Below, one piece after another: positions 1 to 11,132 of a stretch of 64,000 nucleotides of DNA. The stretch lies in contig BSYO01000023.1 of the NCBI GenBank assembly GCA_033239525.1, forward strand, positions 10,978,385-11,042,384, given 5' to 3'. Within the stretch, counting starts at the first letter, position 1. Each line of letters starts with the position of its first letter. The translations under genes were made by a program, and so were the position numbers. This DNA is from Nepenthes gracilis (lineage: Eukaryota > Streptophyta > Magnoliopsida > Caryophyllales > Nepenthaceae). A model generated the notes under the pieces. That model was not told the DNA's origin, did not search any database, and saw only the letters and a list, made by a program, of their open reading frames with translations.

Positions 1-699
1 GGGAGAGAGCATAATCAGTCAACGACCGTCATGGGCTAGGACCATACACACAAAGGTGACGACGCTCTGAGCAGGGCCGAGCATTGACACGATACCGTGT
101 AAAGGCCTAGACCTGGAGTCCGGTTGCTGTAGCCTGAAAACCCAGCTGGTCCTTAGTGTGGCTCCATGGGACTTGCAACGATGTCTACCTCATTGGACCG
201 AGCTTCCCACTAAACACGCGAGATGCAATGATATCCTCTGACGAAGGACGAGCACGGCGCAAGAAGGCGCCGGATTGGAGCCTTGGCAACAATGGCTTCA
301 CAGCTTAGCCTCTAATACATGAACAAAGATTCAAAAGCTGTATCAGGCAGCCGAAGACGTCAGATGCAAGGAGAGATAACTGCTTTTCATTTATCGAAGA
401 TGAAGGACGTTATATCGCGACACCATACAACAAGAACTATCATGATCCGACGAGTCTGGCGGCCCAGCCTCTCCCGAGAAGTCTCTCAAACTGGGGCAGT
501 CGGGAATCCCAACGTTCCCTTGATGCAATATACCCACGAAAATGCTTGAAAGTGCGCTGGAGACGATCCGGCGACACAGGAGGATACCATTCCAAAATCT
601 AGCGTCGAGTGCAAGGCGCACCTCTTTCGGAGTCAACCGCAGTCTGAGGATAGCGATAAGGCGAGATACATCATCCACCAAGGTGGAGGTCCATCCTCT

Positions 700-930
700 T
701 AGTCGCTTACCCTCCTACCTCAGCTGCCCAGTCTCCTCCATAAGTCGTTCGCCCTCCTCCGCCAGCTGCCTACTCTATGTCCTCAGTTGTTCGCCTTCCT
801 CCACCAATCACCTATTTTGCTCCTTCAACTGTTTCGCTTTCTGCGTTAGCCGCATGACCTATTCATTCAACAGCTCATTCTCATCCCTGAGCGTGGTAGT
901 TTTGGCTCCCACACGCTACACTACCTCCTA
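700..930 (-). pseudogene. antisense ORF relic, coiled-coil end (gypsy aORF)
   Basis: Read on the minus strand, one frame gives a heptad-like, Glu/Leu/Arg-rich stretch with segments such as RDENELLNE, MRLTQKAKQLKEQNR and RQLAEEGERLMEETGQLR, interrupted by at least four stop codons. Long coiled coils on the strand opposite to gag-pol are known from the extra antisense ORF of Tat-lineage gypsy elements, located between pol and the 3' LTR. The position fits: it lies downstream of the segment shared with 55.1 kb and upstream of the minisatellite and 3' LTR. The domain-bearing N-terminal half seen in the other element (55846-56295) is not recognisable here. No intact protein can be made. Confidence 0.6.
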
Positions 931-1684
931 CTTGAACTCTCCCCTAACCTGGTGAAAGAATTCGATCAGTTCACCGTGCACCATGTTAAGGAAGAGGAAC
1001 CCCTCAGAGACCCGCAAGAGTAAACGAACGGTCAGCAAATCTCAAAGTTCTAGTCGGCGAAAAAACATAAAGACTAAAAAAATCACGTGCAAAAGAAGTA
1101 AAGCTGTCAGCCTCTCCCGGCCACGAAAGGATGGCCACCCGACTAAAGCAGATAAAGATATGCCACCGAGACCCTCTCTCAAGCAGGCACCAGAGAAGGT
1201 GCCTCACAGCCCTTTGTAGGCTTGACGATTCTATCAGCCCTTGAGAGGTCTCAAATACCGCGGAATCAGAAAGGGATCCCATGATAATTAATGCAACACT
1301 GTTCGAGCAACCATAGCAGCATCCATGTTTTGCCAGCAGAGGTAGATCAAGGCAGCCTCACTCAGGCAAAGCATGGCCCCTATCTCTCTACTCAGTCAGG
1401 TGCACATATTCAGCAGATCAGTGAGCCACCTCTGGCTCCCCCAAAGTGTCCTCGAACGACGAGATCAGACTCATAACCCATGCATTGGCCCTCGAGAGCT
1501 CTAGAGATCTCACCCCGGACTCAGACGATGCTTGGTCAAGACAGCCGGCCCGCTCCTAATCATGAAAGTGCCACAATAATGGCAGAATTGAACCAGCGAC
1601 CCACTGCCTCATAGTTGGCACGCAACCAAAGGGTGCAAGCAGCTTTGCCCCTCAGACAGGAGGCACTCAGCCCTCCGCTCCTCA

Positions 1685-2290
1685 GTATAGAGATGCTCAT
1701 TCCTCCGTCCTGCTAGAAGGTCCTCAACCCTCCTCTATTTAGCATCGAGGCGCAACCTCTGCTCCTTATCGTCAAGGCGCAGCCTCCGTTTCTCATCACA
1801 GAGATGTTCATTCCTCCGTCCTATCGGGAGATTCTCAGCCCTCCTCTCTCTTTAGCGTCGAGGCTCAGCCTCCGCTCCTCAGCGTCGAGGCGCAGCCTCT
1901 ACTCCTCAGCACAGAGATGTTCATTCCTCCGTCCTGTCAGGAGATTCTCAGCCCTCCTCTCTCTTTAGCTTCGAGGCTCAGCCTCCGCTCCTCTCTCTTT
2001 AGCTTCGAGGCTCAGCCTCCGCTCCTCAGCACAGAGATGTTCATTCCTCCGTCCTGTCAGGAGATTCTCAGCCCTCCTCTCTCTTTAGCATCAAGGCTCA
2101 GCCTCCGCTCCTCATCACGAGGATGTTCATTCCTCCATTATGTCACGAGGACCTCAGCCCTCCTCTCTCTTTAGCATCAAGGCACAGCCTCCGCTCCTTA
2201 GCACGGAGATGTTCATTCCTCCATCCTGCCGGGAGGTCCTCACCCCTCCTCTCTCTCTTTAGCATTAAGGCGCAACCTTTGCTCAACGTC
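1685..2290 (+). repeat. minisatellite, ~86-bp unit with ~27-bp subrepeats
   Basis: The phrase GAGATGTTCATTCCTCC recurs with small changes at about 1690, 1801, 1914, 2034, 2120 and 2206, giving spacings of 111, 113, 120, 86 and 86 bp. The longer units contain an extra copy of a ~27-bp subunit (AGCNTCGAGGCTCAGCCTCCGCTC), so the array has two levels. It explains the repetitive reading frames on this strand, which are not genes. Tandem arrays in the 3' untranslated region are a known property of Tat-lineage elements. Confidence 0.85.
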
Positions 2291-2645
2291 AAGGCTCTTA
2301 GCCTCTGCTCTCCAGCACGGGGGCTATCAGCCCTCCGTCATCCGCTCTCCAAGGTCAAGGTGCTCAGCCTCTGCTAAATGTCGAGACTCTCAGCCTCCAC
2401 TCTCCAGCAGGGGGGCTCTCAGCTCTCTAGTGTCGGCGCTCGGCCCTGCTCTCCGGCAGGGGGCTCTCAGCCATCCTGTCATCCACCTCTCCGGCCAAGG
2501 CGATCAGCCTCCACTCAACATGGAGGCGCAGCCTCCGCTCTCCAGCAAGGGGGCTCTCAGCCATCCGTCATCCGCTCTCCAGCGACGAAGCTCTCAGCCT
2601 TCGCTCCCCAGCGTGAAGGCCCTCAACCCTCCATCCAGCCAAGAG
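2280..2645 (+). repeat. second, more diverged tandem array
   Basis: Immediately after the 86-bp array, variants of CTCTCCAGCANGGGGGCTCTCAGCC and of TCATCCGCTCTCC repeat irregularly every 30-60 bp up to about 2640. The shared CTCAGCCTCCGCTC core suggests it derives from the same seed as the preceding minisatellite. It is non-coding. Confidence 0.6.
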
Positions 2646-2950
2646 CACTCAAGATTGAAGATCACTAAGCATTACCAAAAAGGGTGCCTGCCCTGCATTG
2701 ATGAACCCTCCATCCAAGAGCCACGAAAGGCCCTCCTTACAAGAGACCTACATTCCTTCTAGAAGTCAAGAGCCCTGTCATCCAGACATCACGATTCCCT
2801 ACAGAAGCTGCCACTACACTGAATGTACTGAGCGAAACTGCAATTCAGAAAGATGTTCGGAAAAGGAATATGCATAACGACTTGCACGACAACACCCCAT
2901 CATCACATACCGAGGGATGAAATTTCAAACTATTCAGCATGGGAGGCTAG

Positions 2951-3650
2951 TGATAGATCACGTATTGCGGGCCAACTCGAAACCTGAAGCGTGACAAAGA
3001 AGCTTCGCGAATGCAAGAAGTATTTCATTTTGGCGGGAGAAATTCCCCTTGGCGGGAAATTAGAACCAGTTTTGGAGGAAAAATTTTTACTTCCTCCCTC
3101 AATAAAAGGACAGGCTTCAGACGAGGAAAGGGAGAGAGTGGCCCAGTGTGAAAAAGCCTTCCCAAAAGCTGTTCCCCTTTTTTTGCTCATCAGAATAAGG
3201 GAGCATCTCGAAACACTTCAGAGAAGGTCATGCTCCTCTGTCATAGTGGTCACCAGTGAACAGTGGCGCCCATCACGCCTCACCAAAAAAGAGCACGAAG
3301 TTCCGCCTCGAGGGAAACCTGCTCCTTCCCGCTACTCATGAGCCAAACAAGGCACGAAGCCCTCTATTAGTGGCATCCCACTCTCTTAGCTCTCAGTTCA
3401 CGTCCTCAGTCAGCAGAGCACAAGGCCTTTGCCCCTTGCTCCAATTCGCCACTTGGAGCATTATGAAGCCCTTCTAAGGGCACCCTGCGCCTCTGTCCTT
3501 GTCGTTGGTGAAATGGGGTTCGAGTCCCTACCCAGCAACGGCGTCGAGCAGCTCTCCTCCAAGCAAGGATGAAACAAAACATGACACCTCAACGATGGAG
3601 CCCCAATGTTCTCACCAGACGGAGTCCGAGAGCTCCAAATGCGGTGCCCT
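2951..3650 (+). mobile_element. 3' LTR of the left gypsy element
   Basis: The LTR starts with TGATAGATCA directly after the purine-rich GGGAGGCTAG. The other gypsy element has AGGCTAG followed by TGATGGGTCC at 57778, and both LTRs continue with a GGCCAACTC motif. CAATAAAAGG at about 3100 could be a promoter or polyadenylation element. Beyond the first 40 bases the two LTRs are not obviously alignable, so they belong to different subfamilies. The right end could not be found because no matching LTR is available. Confidence 0.55.
3515..3547 (+). other. tRNA-Asp 3'-end-like segment
   Basis: GGGGTTCGAGTCCC followed by CAGCAACGGCG resembles the T-arm and acceptor end of plant tRNA-Asp (GGTTCGATCCCCGGCAACGGCG), with an insertion of a few bases. 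No D-arm or anticodon arm precedes it, so it is not a tRNA gene. It could be a primer-binding site of a minus-oriented retroelement or a chance match. Confidence 0.35.
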
Positions 3651-3697
3651 AGCTCCCCTGCTCAAATTCTAAGTTCACTAGTGGTTGATAGTGATAT

Positions 3698-3905
3698 TTA
3701 GGGGTGGATTTAGGATTTTTTCTCAGTGAGGTTACAGTGATCAAAAAATACATTTTATATGATCAATTAAAAATATTTAATGTGGTTGATAAAAAATTTC
3801 TGTTCAATTATCAACACATCTATATCTAATTTTTCTTTTAATTATATATATTTTTAAGTGGGGTCAACTAATCCCATGCCAAAAGGGGTGGATCCACTCC
3901 CTCAG
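3698..3905. mobile_element. possible short inverted-repeat element
   Basis: A ~200-bp AT-rich stretch begins AGGGGTGGATTTAGG and ends GGGGTGGATCCACTCCCTCA. Its reverse complement starts GAGGGAGTGGATCCACC, giving an imperfect terminal inverted repeat. No clear target duplication was found, so the call is tentative. Confidence 0.3.
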
Positions 3906-3943
3906 AATTTTCCTTCACCGTGAGAAGATGAGTAATGCAGGGA

Positions 3944-3948
<5 letters not shown>

Positions 3949-3972
<24 letters not shown>
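3949..3972. repeat. (GT)12 microsatellite
   Basis: An uninterrupted run of twelve GT dinucleotides. It produces an apparent Thr-His repeat reading frame on the minus strand that is not a gene. Confidence 0.97.
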
Positions 3973-3974
<2 letters not shown>

Positions 3975-5230
3975 AGCAAATATTCCATGACATTTTGTGC
4001 TGAGAGAAAAAATTAGAAGTTAAAAAATATAGTAAGTACGGGAAATAAACAGCCAAAGTACTATTCATACCACACAACTCAAAGGAAAAGCTCCAATCCT
4101 ATTTATTGATATAACATGAAAATTTTAAAAATTAATGTGTAAAATGTTAGACAGGATCACACGACAGAATCTAAGATTTCATATATATGTGAATTGGTGA
4201 AATAAATAGGACTAAGAAGGATTGAAACAATTGTGAGTCAAAAGTGTGGAAAGAGCTCACAGTTGTTTTATGCCAAAAACGCTAAGCGTGTGAAGAAAGG
4301 AGGGGGAAGATGAAGAAGGATAGGCAGTTCAATATATTTTTCTCTCATCAAAATGTTTTTTTCGTATTAATTGCTCACAGTTGCAGTTTCTTTCTATCAA
4401 ACCTTATAGTTTTCTTTTTTCCCCCTTATCAGCTAGTATTAATTGTGCAGGAAAAGTTTAAATTGAGGGGTAATCGACAGAGAAAGGAGAGAGGGAGAAG
4501 TGTCGATAGTCGTAGATCTCAAACAGCAAACAGGCCCACAGAAGCAAAAAAACTACACCACTGCGCCATTCAGTGCATTGTTGTTTAATTGCTCACAAAT
4601 ATACTTAATATGGATGAAAATGCCAATATCGGTCATGTTTAAATCGATATCGGATAATATGTATCGGTATTAGATATATCAGAACAATAAAAAAATTGAG
4701 AATCGCAAGTTGACAGGTTATGTTGGCCAATTTATTGCCAACATAATATATTATAATATTATCGTGGTATCAAAAAATAGTGATATCCAAATGGCCAATA
4801 TCAACACATATCAGCCAATATTTTTATTAAGTTAAGGAGTTCCTGGCATGCTTTTTTCAGGGAGGGCAGTCATGTTGGACTTCCTGTAATGTGACCCATC
4901 TGTCGTATCAGTTCATGCAATAATGCCTAACTTAGATCTTGAAAATTGAGGAAGAGAAATGTTCAAAGAAAATGAGATAAAAAAATTATCACTTTTTCTT
5001 TCTAAACAATTTATGGGAGTCCAAATAGAACACAAGTGTGCATTTTTTCTTTTTTTAATCTTTTTGGGGATAGATTAGATATTCTTTTAGGGGGAGTGAT
5101 GGCCATGGGAGTTGAAATGAGAACATTTGACAGGATGAAAGTGGCAGCCTAACACCAGACTATCATCAATTCCAGAAGCCTTCAGACATACACATCCATT
5201 TAGAGTTACTAGTTGCTCCAACACAAAGCA
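3973..5230. other. non-coding stretch downstream of the gene relic
   Basis: AT-rich sequence with no supportable gene. A palindromic-looking patch with repeated CCAATATC / GATATCGG words at about 4620-4830 may be a degraded transposon, but no ends were found. The 92-residue frame at 4310-4588 has no recognisable domain. Confidence 0.5.
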
Positions 5231-5277
5231 CATCCATTTACATGCACACCATGCAGCAAAGTATAATTTTCGCTAAC

Positions 5278-5359
5278 TGGAGTAGGGCAAATGCAGCACA
5301 AGCCTTCAATATTGCACAAGGATTACGCAGCATTGCAACAAACCTCCCGATTTCATCTG
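5278..5359 (-). pseudogene. ARABIDILLO-like: ARABIDILLO last-exon relic
   Basis: After the acceptor TTGTGTAG at 5360, the minus strand encodes DEIGRFVAMLRNPCAILKA then CAAFALLQ. This matches the family CSGAEIGRFVTMLRNPxSxLKACAAFALLQ. The first codons are two bases short, so the join to the exon ending at 6302 is out of frame. The family continues with FTIPGGRHAMHH and the C-terminal RNLEHH, but here the sequence degenerates after FALLQ, with only faint similarity down to about 5240. The true end of the gene is lost. Confidence 0.88.
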
Positions 5360-5373
5360 CTACACAAGAAAAG

Positions 5374-5380
<7 letters not shown>

Positions 5381-5411
<31 letters not shown>
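5381..5411. repeat. (GA)n microsatellite
   Basis: A run of about fifteen GA dinucleotides lying just inside the intron upstream (in gene orientation) of the last ARABIDILLO exon relic. Confidence 0.95.
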
Positions 5412-5414
<3 letters not shown>

Positions 5415-6301
5415 AAAATAATGAGCCAGAAAAATGATTAGGTAGTGGCATTAGTAGTTGCAACATTGATTAGGTATTGGTAATGGCATGGAAGTCGTGA
5501 GGGTAATTGCAAAGGCGTAAGAAATAGTGTTTTCTTGAACATGCTTCTCCCCCCTTCCAAGAATGTCACTCAATACCTGATGGACCCTAGGATGAAGATT
5601 TTAGTTACAAATTTCATGCACCCCATTACTCCCTGATCTCTGTTTGCTATGACAGTATTAAAAGGTGAACTAAAGATTATACGGTTAATCTTCCACCTCT
5701 AATGTTTGGTATGATAATGTTACACAGAGAAAGATCAAAGATTACAGGGTTAATCTGTACTAAATATGTTGGGGCTAAATCCCATGAATAACGTTGGTTG
5801 TGGAAGGTGAAGAACGCAGAAAATGATATTCATATAATGATTCAAATTTTTAAATTTTCATGAAAAAAAAAATACTTGTTCAATTAAGAATTTTAGTAAT
5901 TGGCGGCGGCAAAGAGACATGCTGCCATAGCCAGATGACCAGGCACCTATTAATTACTTCCTCACATATATTCAGTCTCACAAATGTGGATTAAAGTAGC
6001 CAAAGGTAAAACACCATTCCAGTCCTCATTAGTGGCAAGATTTATTTTATTTTTCATTTATGTTAGGTGAATGATACATGTTGAACGAGGTTTAAATCCA
6101 TACACATACTTGAAGAACTACCCTTCAGTACTATTATCAGTCTGATGTGCTCACTGAATAAACTAAAAGCATATAAATCCACCATTTGCTTTTCCAGCAC
6201 AGACAGGGATGCAGAGACGTGAAAATGGGCAGAGAGACACAGACTGGGGGAAAGAAAGAAAGAGGGAAAGGGAGAGAGGGGAGAGAGAGAGACAGAGAAA
6301 C

Positions 6302-6523
6302 CTGCATATCAGATGTCCAGCTTCCTGGATTTGAGCTGCTTCAGTAACGTGTGCCAATGCTGCAGGACCTGAAGATGCAGCTGCAACAGCAAATGCTTGT
6401 GGCCCAGAGAATGTAAGGACAAACGCTTCAATGTGTTTCAAAGCCATCCTTCTAGCCCCATCCAAGTTTATACACTTTGAAGTGCCTTCAGTTGAAGTTC
6501 CTATTGGAGAAACTTCATCCATT
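6302..6523 (-). pseudogene. ARABIDILLO-like: ARABIDILLO C-terminal exon relic
   Basis: From the acceptor CTGTACAG|AATGG at 6523 to the donor ATGCAG|GTTTC at 6302 (222 bp) the frame is open. It reads MDEVSPIGTSTEGTSK, INLDGARRMALKHIEAFVL, TFSGPQAF, then ALAHVTEAAQIQEAGHLIC. This is the family C-terminal block (DGARRMALKHIEAFVLTF, EAGHLRC) with Arg to Ile near the end. A 126-residue frame here runs on into intron and is not a gene on its own. It is about 30.5 kb from the preceding exon on the same strand. Confidence 0.93.
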
Positions 6524-8580
6524 CTGTACAGGATATGCAACACCCTTGAGATGTATCAATTAAAAGGACTTCTTTGAGTCACTTTTTGTTACATTAATCA
6601 ACTCACAAATCCAAAGCAGGCATCTGAGTTCAACATAGAAAAGTAACAATGAAGGGTACTAGCTCACAAGTAATTATGATTCATAAGTATGTATTACATG
6701 CCGATACTGGAGCTTTGAGTAAATTACATTCCATAACCCAAGGTTTAAGAAATATCATAATGGTACCTTCACAAGTCCATTAATCGACACAGAAAGAGAC
6801 AACAGTATTTATCATATAATATGTGGTGCTCAGATGTGTTTAGGATGAAAAGTTGCCCAGTGCACAAGGCTTCTAAGGAGGGTTGAATGAACATAATCTT
6901 TCTTTACAATGTAAAGAGATTGTTTTGAGGATAAAAAGATCCAAAAATAAGATCTAAAACTCAAAAACAAAGGGCTTAAGTTTTGCTCATATTTTCCAAG
7001 AGTACTATTCTTCTTGTTTCAAAAGAATCAAACATAACATGAGATTGTTTGAATAAAACAGTTGCAGATTTTTGATTTTTTTTTTTTATAAAGATACACC
7101 TCATTTTTTACAATACAAATGCCGACATTACACCTTAATTGTTTCCAAAGTTTGTGATGCCATACCTAAGCTAATTTCAATAATTGAAGTTTTTTTCCTA
7201 CACCAATATGAGATTTTTTTTCTTTATTGAAAACTCTAACAAAGATGCAGCAGTTATATGAAAAGAAAATCAAAGATTTAAGATGGCTCTCTAACATTTT
7301 GTCAAAAAAAGATAAAATGGAGAATGATTTAGATATGACATTGTTAAAATTTTAAGAACTTTCCTAGGGGAAAAATCCAAAAAATTAAGAGAGCCAGTTA
7401 ACAAAAGGCTAAGAAATCCATCATAAATATTGGTCAGACAATCACAAGGTCATTGGTCCTTTATGCTTAATATGAGCATGTCTTCAGATGTTGTGTATTA
7501 CGGGGCACAACTCCAAGTCACAGGCTCATCTATTTCTCTATTTCCCCCAACCACGGAGACTTAAGCAAACTGTTTAGTAATTGCAAGTGTAGATTTTCCA
7601 AGTACTCTTAAAAGATTTAGTCAACTAAATAGTGGGATAGCTAGAGAGAGATAAGCTAAGGGTCCATCCCCCCTCGCCCCCACCCCCAAAAAAAAATAAG
7701 GCTTTGCTGGTGGTCTATTTTTAAAAGTTATCTTCCTTCTGTAGCATCTCATATTGTTTGGTATAGGGTTGTCTTTGCTCACTTGCCTCTAGCATCTGTG
7801 GGATAACCTTCATCAGATGACCAAGAAAATGGAGGGCTTCACAATGTTCATCTCACATTGTAAAAAATAAATATACATATACATTTCCAGATTATCACGC
7901 CTGGCCCCTCTTTGTATCCCCATTGTCTCGCATTTACAACTTATAATTTTTTATTAAACAAGGCAAACAAAAGAAAAGGGTACAGGATTTTCCGTGACTT
8001 TGTTGATCTTTATGCATCAGTTAGACAAATTTTCAAGTCTTGATCAAAATTTAACCAAAATATTCTAACATCAACATCAGGACAAGTAATGACCCATCTA
8101 AAACAACATTGCGGAATCATTTCATTCTCTACATGAGGAATGAGTTGAATGGTGGCAAGTAGAGGGTTCAAATGGAAGGAAATAAAAGGGCATTTAGATG
8201 TCAACTTCTTGATAAAGTGATTGCCTTCATCACATTCTATTTCTGAAAAAGGGGTCCTTTTTCTTTTTTTGGTTTTGTGTGGAAGGGGGATAAGGATACG
8301 CATGTGTTCATAGTTCGATGGTAGATTCTTGGCAGGAGATGCTGCTTCTGTGTTATATTACCCTTTGTAGATACTTCAGTAACATGCCTCATAGGCTAAT
8401 AGTCAGTCATCTCATAATCTACTTGGCAAGCAAAACTTCAACAAAGTAGAAAATTTGGACCATGAGATCCCTTTATTTCTTGTAAGATCGGATTCTGAGG
8501 GATCTTCATCTCTTATTGGTAAAATCTTATGATCATTGTCACATCAGGGTTTGGAGTGACCTGCCTTTCTTATGCGTTTG
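6524..8580. other. intronic sequence, nothing recognised
   Basis: AT-rich sequence without supportable coding potential. The frames here, such as 8010-8303 on the minus strand, show no domain. The missing ARM exons of the flanking pseudogene were looked for on the minus strand and not found. Confidence 0.5.
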
Positions 8581-8589
8581 TATCGTAGA

Positions 8590-9088
8590 CACGATGAAAT
8601 ATAAATTTTTGGATATATCTATCTATTGGATATTATAATATTGTTCATGACTCTTGGCATATATTATATATTGTATATCTGAAATATTTATTATCATTCC
8701 CTGTTTGTTTTTAGATTTGTTATCACTTATTGGACATTTGGCTCACTCTTACATTTTATTGGCTCGGATTTAGTTGATTGCATAGTGCGGGTCGAGGGAT
8801 CCTACTTTTGCTACATAACCTCAGGATAGAGAACATATTGGAGATAGAGGCTCGTAAGGAGAAGCTCTAGAGTCAGTTTCATTGATCAAGGTTTTATTTG
8901 GATACGTTATCGGAACTGCGTTCCCAAGATAATAATATTGTATACATTTATTATCTCGAAAGAATTTATTATGAGAATTATAATTATTATATTGAATTTA
9001 ATGATGCATTTATAAGGATGATTGAAATTTTGTGTTTCCTCATGGTTGGTCTGAACTGGGTCGAATGACTCAGGTTCGGGTCATCACA
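8590..9088 (+). mobile_element. probable truncated long gypsy LTR end
   Basis: The segment ends CAGGTTCGGGTCATCACA, a typical terminus of long chromovirus (Tekay/Del-like) LTRs, and its end mirrors the reverse complement of the solo LTR start at 49649 (TGTCACGAACCCGAACC). It contains a TTTGGCTCA motif shared in position with the long LTR relic near 48455. The left limit is arbitrary. Confidence 0.35.
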
Positions 9089-9099
9089 GTGACTTCCTT

Positions 9100-11060
9100 A
9101 GATTTAGTTCCCCTCAAATAATGAGAGCCCAAGACTTAAGTTCCTACCTGACCCGAATCCTAAACCTTCCACAAACATAGAAAACTCAAGAAATGAAATA
9201 CTAGGACATGACAACTCTGTCCAGCAAAGGCCACTACAAGTTTACTCAAGGAATGTAAGGTCCACTCCTCAACCCGAGCAAATTCATGAGTGCATCACAG
9301 GTATTGATCATTCTCAAACCTATACATCTTGTAACATTGAGAAGAAGTGAAAATACAATGACCTGTACAACTGGGTCCCACCTATAGCCATGAGAAAAAG
9401 GTACTCGGAGATATACACAACATCCAATATCTCACTATGTCTCCTATGAAAAGTTTTTTTCAAAAACATAAGTTTTTTCTTGCCTCTATTGATTCCATTA
9501 ATAGTCTTCAAATCATCCATGAGACATAAAGGGATGAAAATTGGAAACGAGCTATGAAAAAAAAAATGAGTGCACTAGAAAGAAATATGACATGGGAAAC
9601 TGTTTACCTTCCCAACTGGTAGGAAGCAAATGGGTGTTTAACCTAAATTACAAATCAGACAGCACATTAAGGAGGTATAGAGCACGACTTGTTGCAAAGG
9701 AGAACACTTGAACCTATGGAATAAATTACCAAGAGACTTTTGCCCCAATAGCAAAAATAAATACTGTACGGGTGCTCCTACCACTCATGGCTAACTTTGG
9801 ATGGGACCTCCAACAACTTGATGTTAAAAATACCTTTTACATGGAGAATTAGAAGAGGTCTACATGGAGCCACCACACAATTTTAGCAGCGCATTCAACA
9901 ACAATAAGGTATTCTAACTGAAAAAGGCCTCATACAACCTAAAACAATTCCCCTTGAGCTTGGTTTGGGAGGTTTGCAAAAGCAATATGGAGCATGAGAT
10001 ATAAGCAAAGTCAAGGAGATCACACTCTCTTTACTAACACTCAATTGGCAAAGTAATCATTTTACTTATATATGTTAATAATATTATTGTGACAAGAAAT
10101 AATCCCCGCGAGCTATAAGCCATCCGAAAAGACCTAGCAAAGAATTTGAAATCAAGGAGCTTGGAAGGCTAAACTACTTCGGTATTGAAGTGGCCTACTC
10201 AAGGGGAGGGGCTTTTTATCACAACGAAAGTATATGCTTAACCTCCTCAAAGAAACCATAAATCTTGGTAGCAAGGCATCAAGTACCCCAATTTATCCAA
10301 AGCATAGGATGAGCAGGGAAATCGAAAACCAGTCGGTTGATTGAGGGAGATACCAACGATTTGTAATAAGGCTGATTTACCACTCATAGACTCGACTAGA
10401 TATTGCGTATGCTATGAGTACAGTCAATTAGTCCCATGCATAAACCAAAGGAAAGACATATGCAAGGTGTCTAGAAGATTTTACACCATTTGAAGTCCTC
10501 ACTAGGGAAGGGAATCCTATTCAAGAAAGGTAGAGGGCTACAACTAGAGACATACACCAATGCAAAATGCACAGGTTTCCTTGTAGACAAGAAATCAAGT
10601 TACAGTCATTGAACGTTCCTTGGAGGAAACCTAGTCACTTGGAAAAGCAAGAATCAACCTTGGGTAGGAAGATCGAGTGCGGAAGCCAAATTTAGAGCTA
10701 TGGCATAGGGAACATGTAAACTATTATTGCTGAAAATTATGTTTAATGGCGTGACAATAAGAATTAAGGGACCAATGAAACTTTACAGCAACATATCAGC
10801 AATCAATATTGCAAATAATCCAGTACAACACATTTAGAACAAACACATTAAGATGGATAGACATTTTATCAAATAAATGTTAGAAAAACAGAGCAACCAA
10901 CATTAAAAACTTGATAGTGATCTAATAAATACTCTATAAATGCCCTCCAATAAACAACTAGCAAATGTACATACAAAATACCTTCCTATTCCAAGGTTCC
11001 AAGAGCTCATAGCCAATATGGGAATGAAAGATATCCACTCACCACCTTCAGGAGAGTATT
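9100..11060 (+). mobile_element. Ty1/copia reverse transcriptase-RNase H relic
   Basis: Across several frames the plus strand preserves the order of copia RT and RNase H. It begins with the WxxAM..Em.ALe.N.TW motif (9550-9605). GKxVGCKWVF, ETFAP (9735-9750) and LQQLDVKNTF (9807-9835) remnants follow. Next come a GIEVAYSRGG stretch (10180-10210), RLDIAYAMS (10390-10420) and the final LANVHTKYLP and IANMGMKDIHSP (10965-11040). Stops and frameshifts occur throughout. gag, protease, integrase and both LTRs are missing or unrecognised. It lies inside the giant intron of the ARABIDILLO relic, on the opposite strand. Confidence 0.85.
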
Positions 11061-11132
11061 GACGAAACCGGTTGGAGTAATCTTTGGAGACCGATATGTA
11101 TGGAGTTTCCAACTAAGCAGTTTCCTAGAATA

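Larger units (their letters stand above)
1..3650 (+). mobile_element. Tat-lineage Ty3/gypsy retrotransposon, 3' part
   Basis: The window opens inside the internal region of an LTR retrotransposon. Bases 1-320 align loosely with 55141-55460 of the gypsy element at 49134-58901. The spaced matches (CAGTCAAC, GACGAC, GAGCA-CGATA, CCGTG) occur in the same order. Both elements also carry the motif AGGCTAG immediately before an LTR that starts TGAT. In order the fragment has a decayed antisense coiled-coil ORF, a minisatellite, a polypurine motif at 2941-2950 and a 3' LTR from 2951. This is the expected 3' layout of Tat/Ogre/Retand elements. gag, pol and the 5' LTR lie outside the window or are lost. 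The right limit is uncertain (about 3550-3690). Confidence 0.75.

Noticed and set aside
542..955. 137-codon plus-strand frame
   Set aside because: Shadow of the antisense coiled-coil relic, which has the recognisable heptad pattern on the minus strand.
1917..2762. Serial plus-strand frames repeating MFIPPSCQEILSPPL
   Set aside because: They are translations of the minisatellite, not a repeat protein.
3868..4077. Minus-strand frame with HTHTHTHTH
   Set aside because: Created by the (GT)12 microsatellite; no other coding signal.
6163..6543. 126-codon frame as a stand-alone protein
   Set aside because: Only 6302-6523 is exon; the tail (LSLSPLSLSLFL) is a translated pyrimidine-rich intron, and the first residues are intron before the acceptor.
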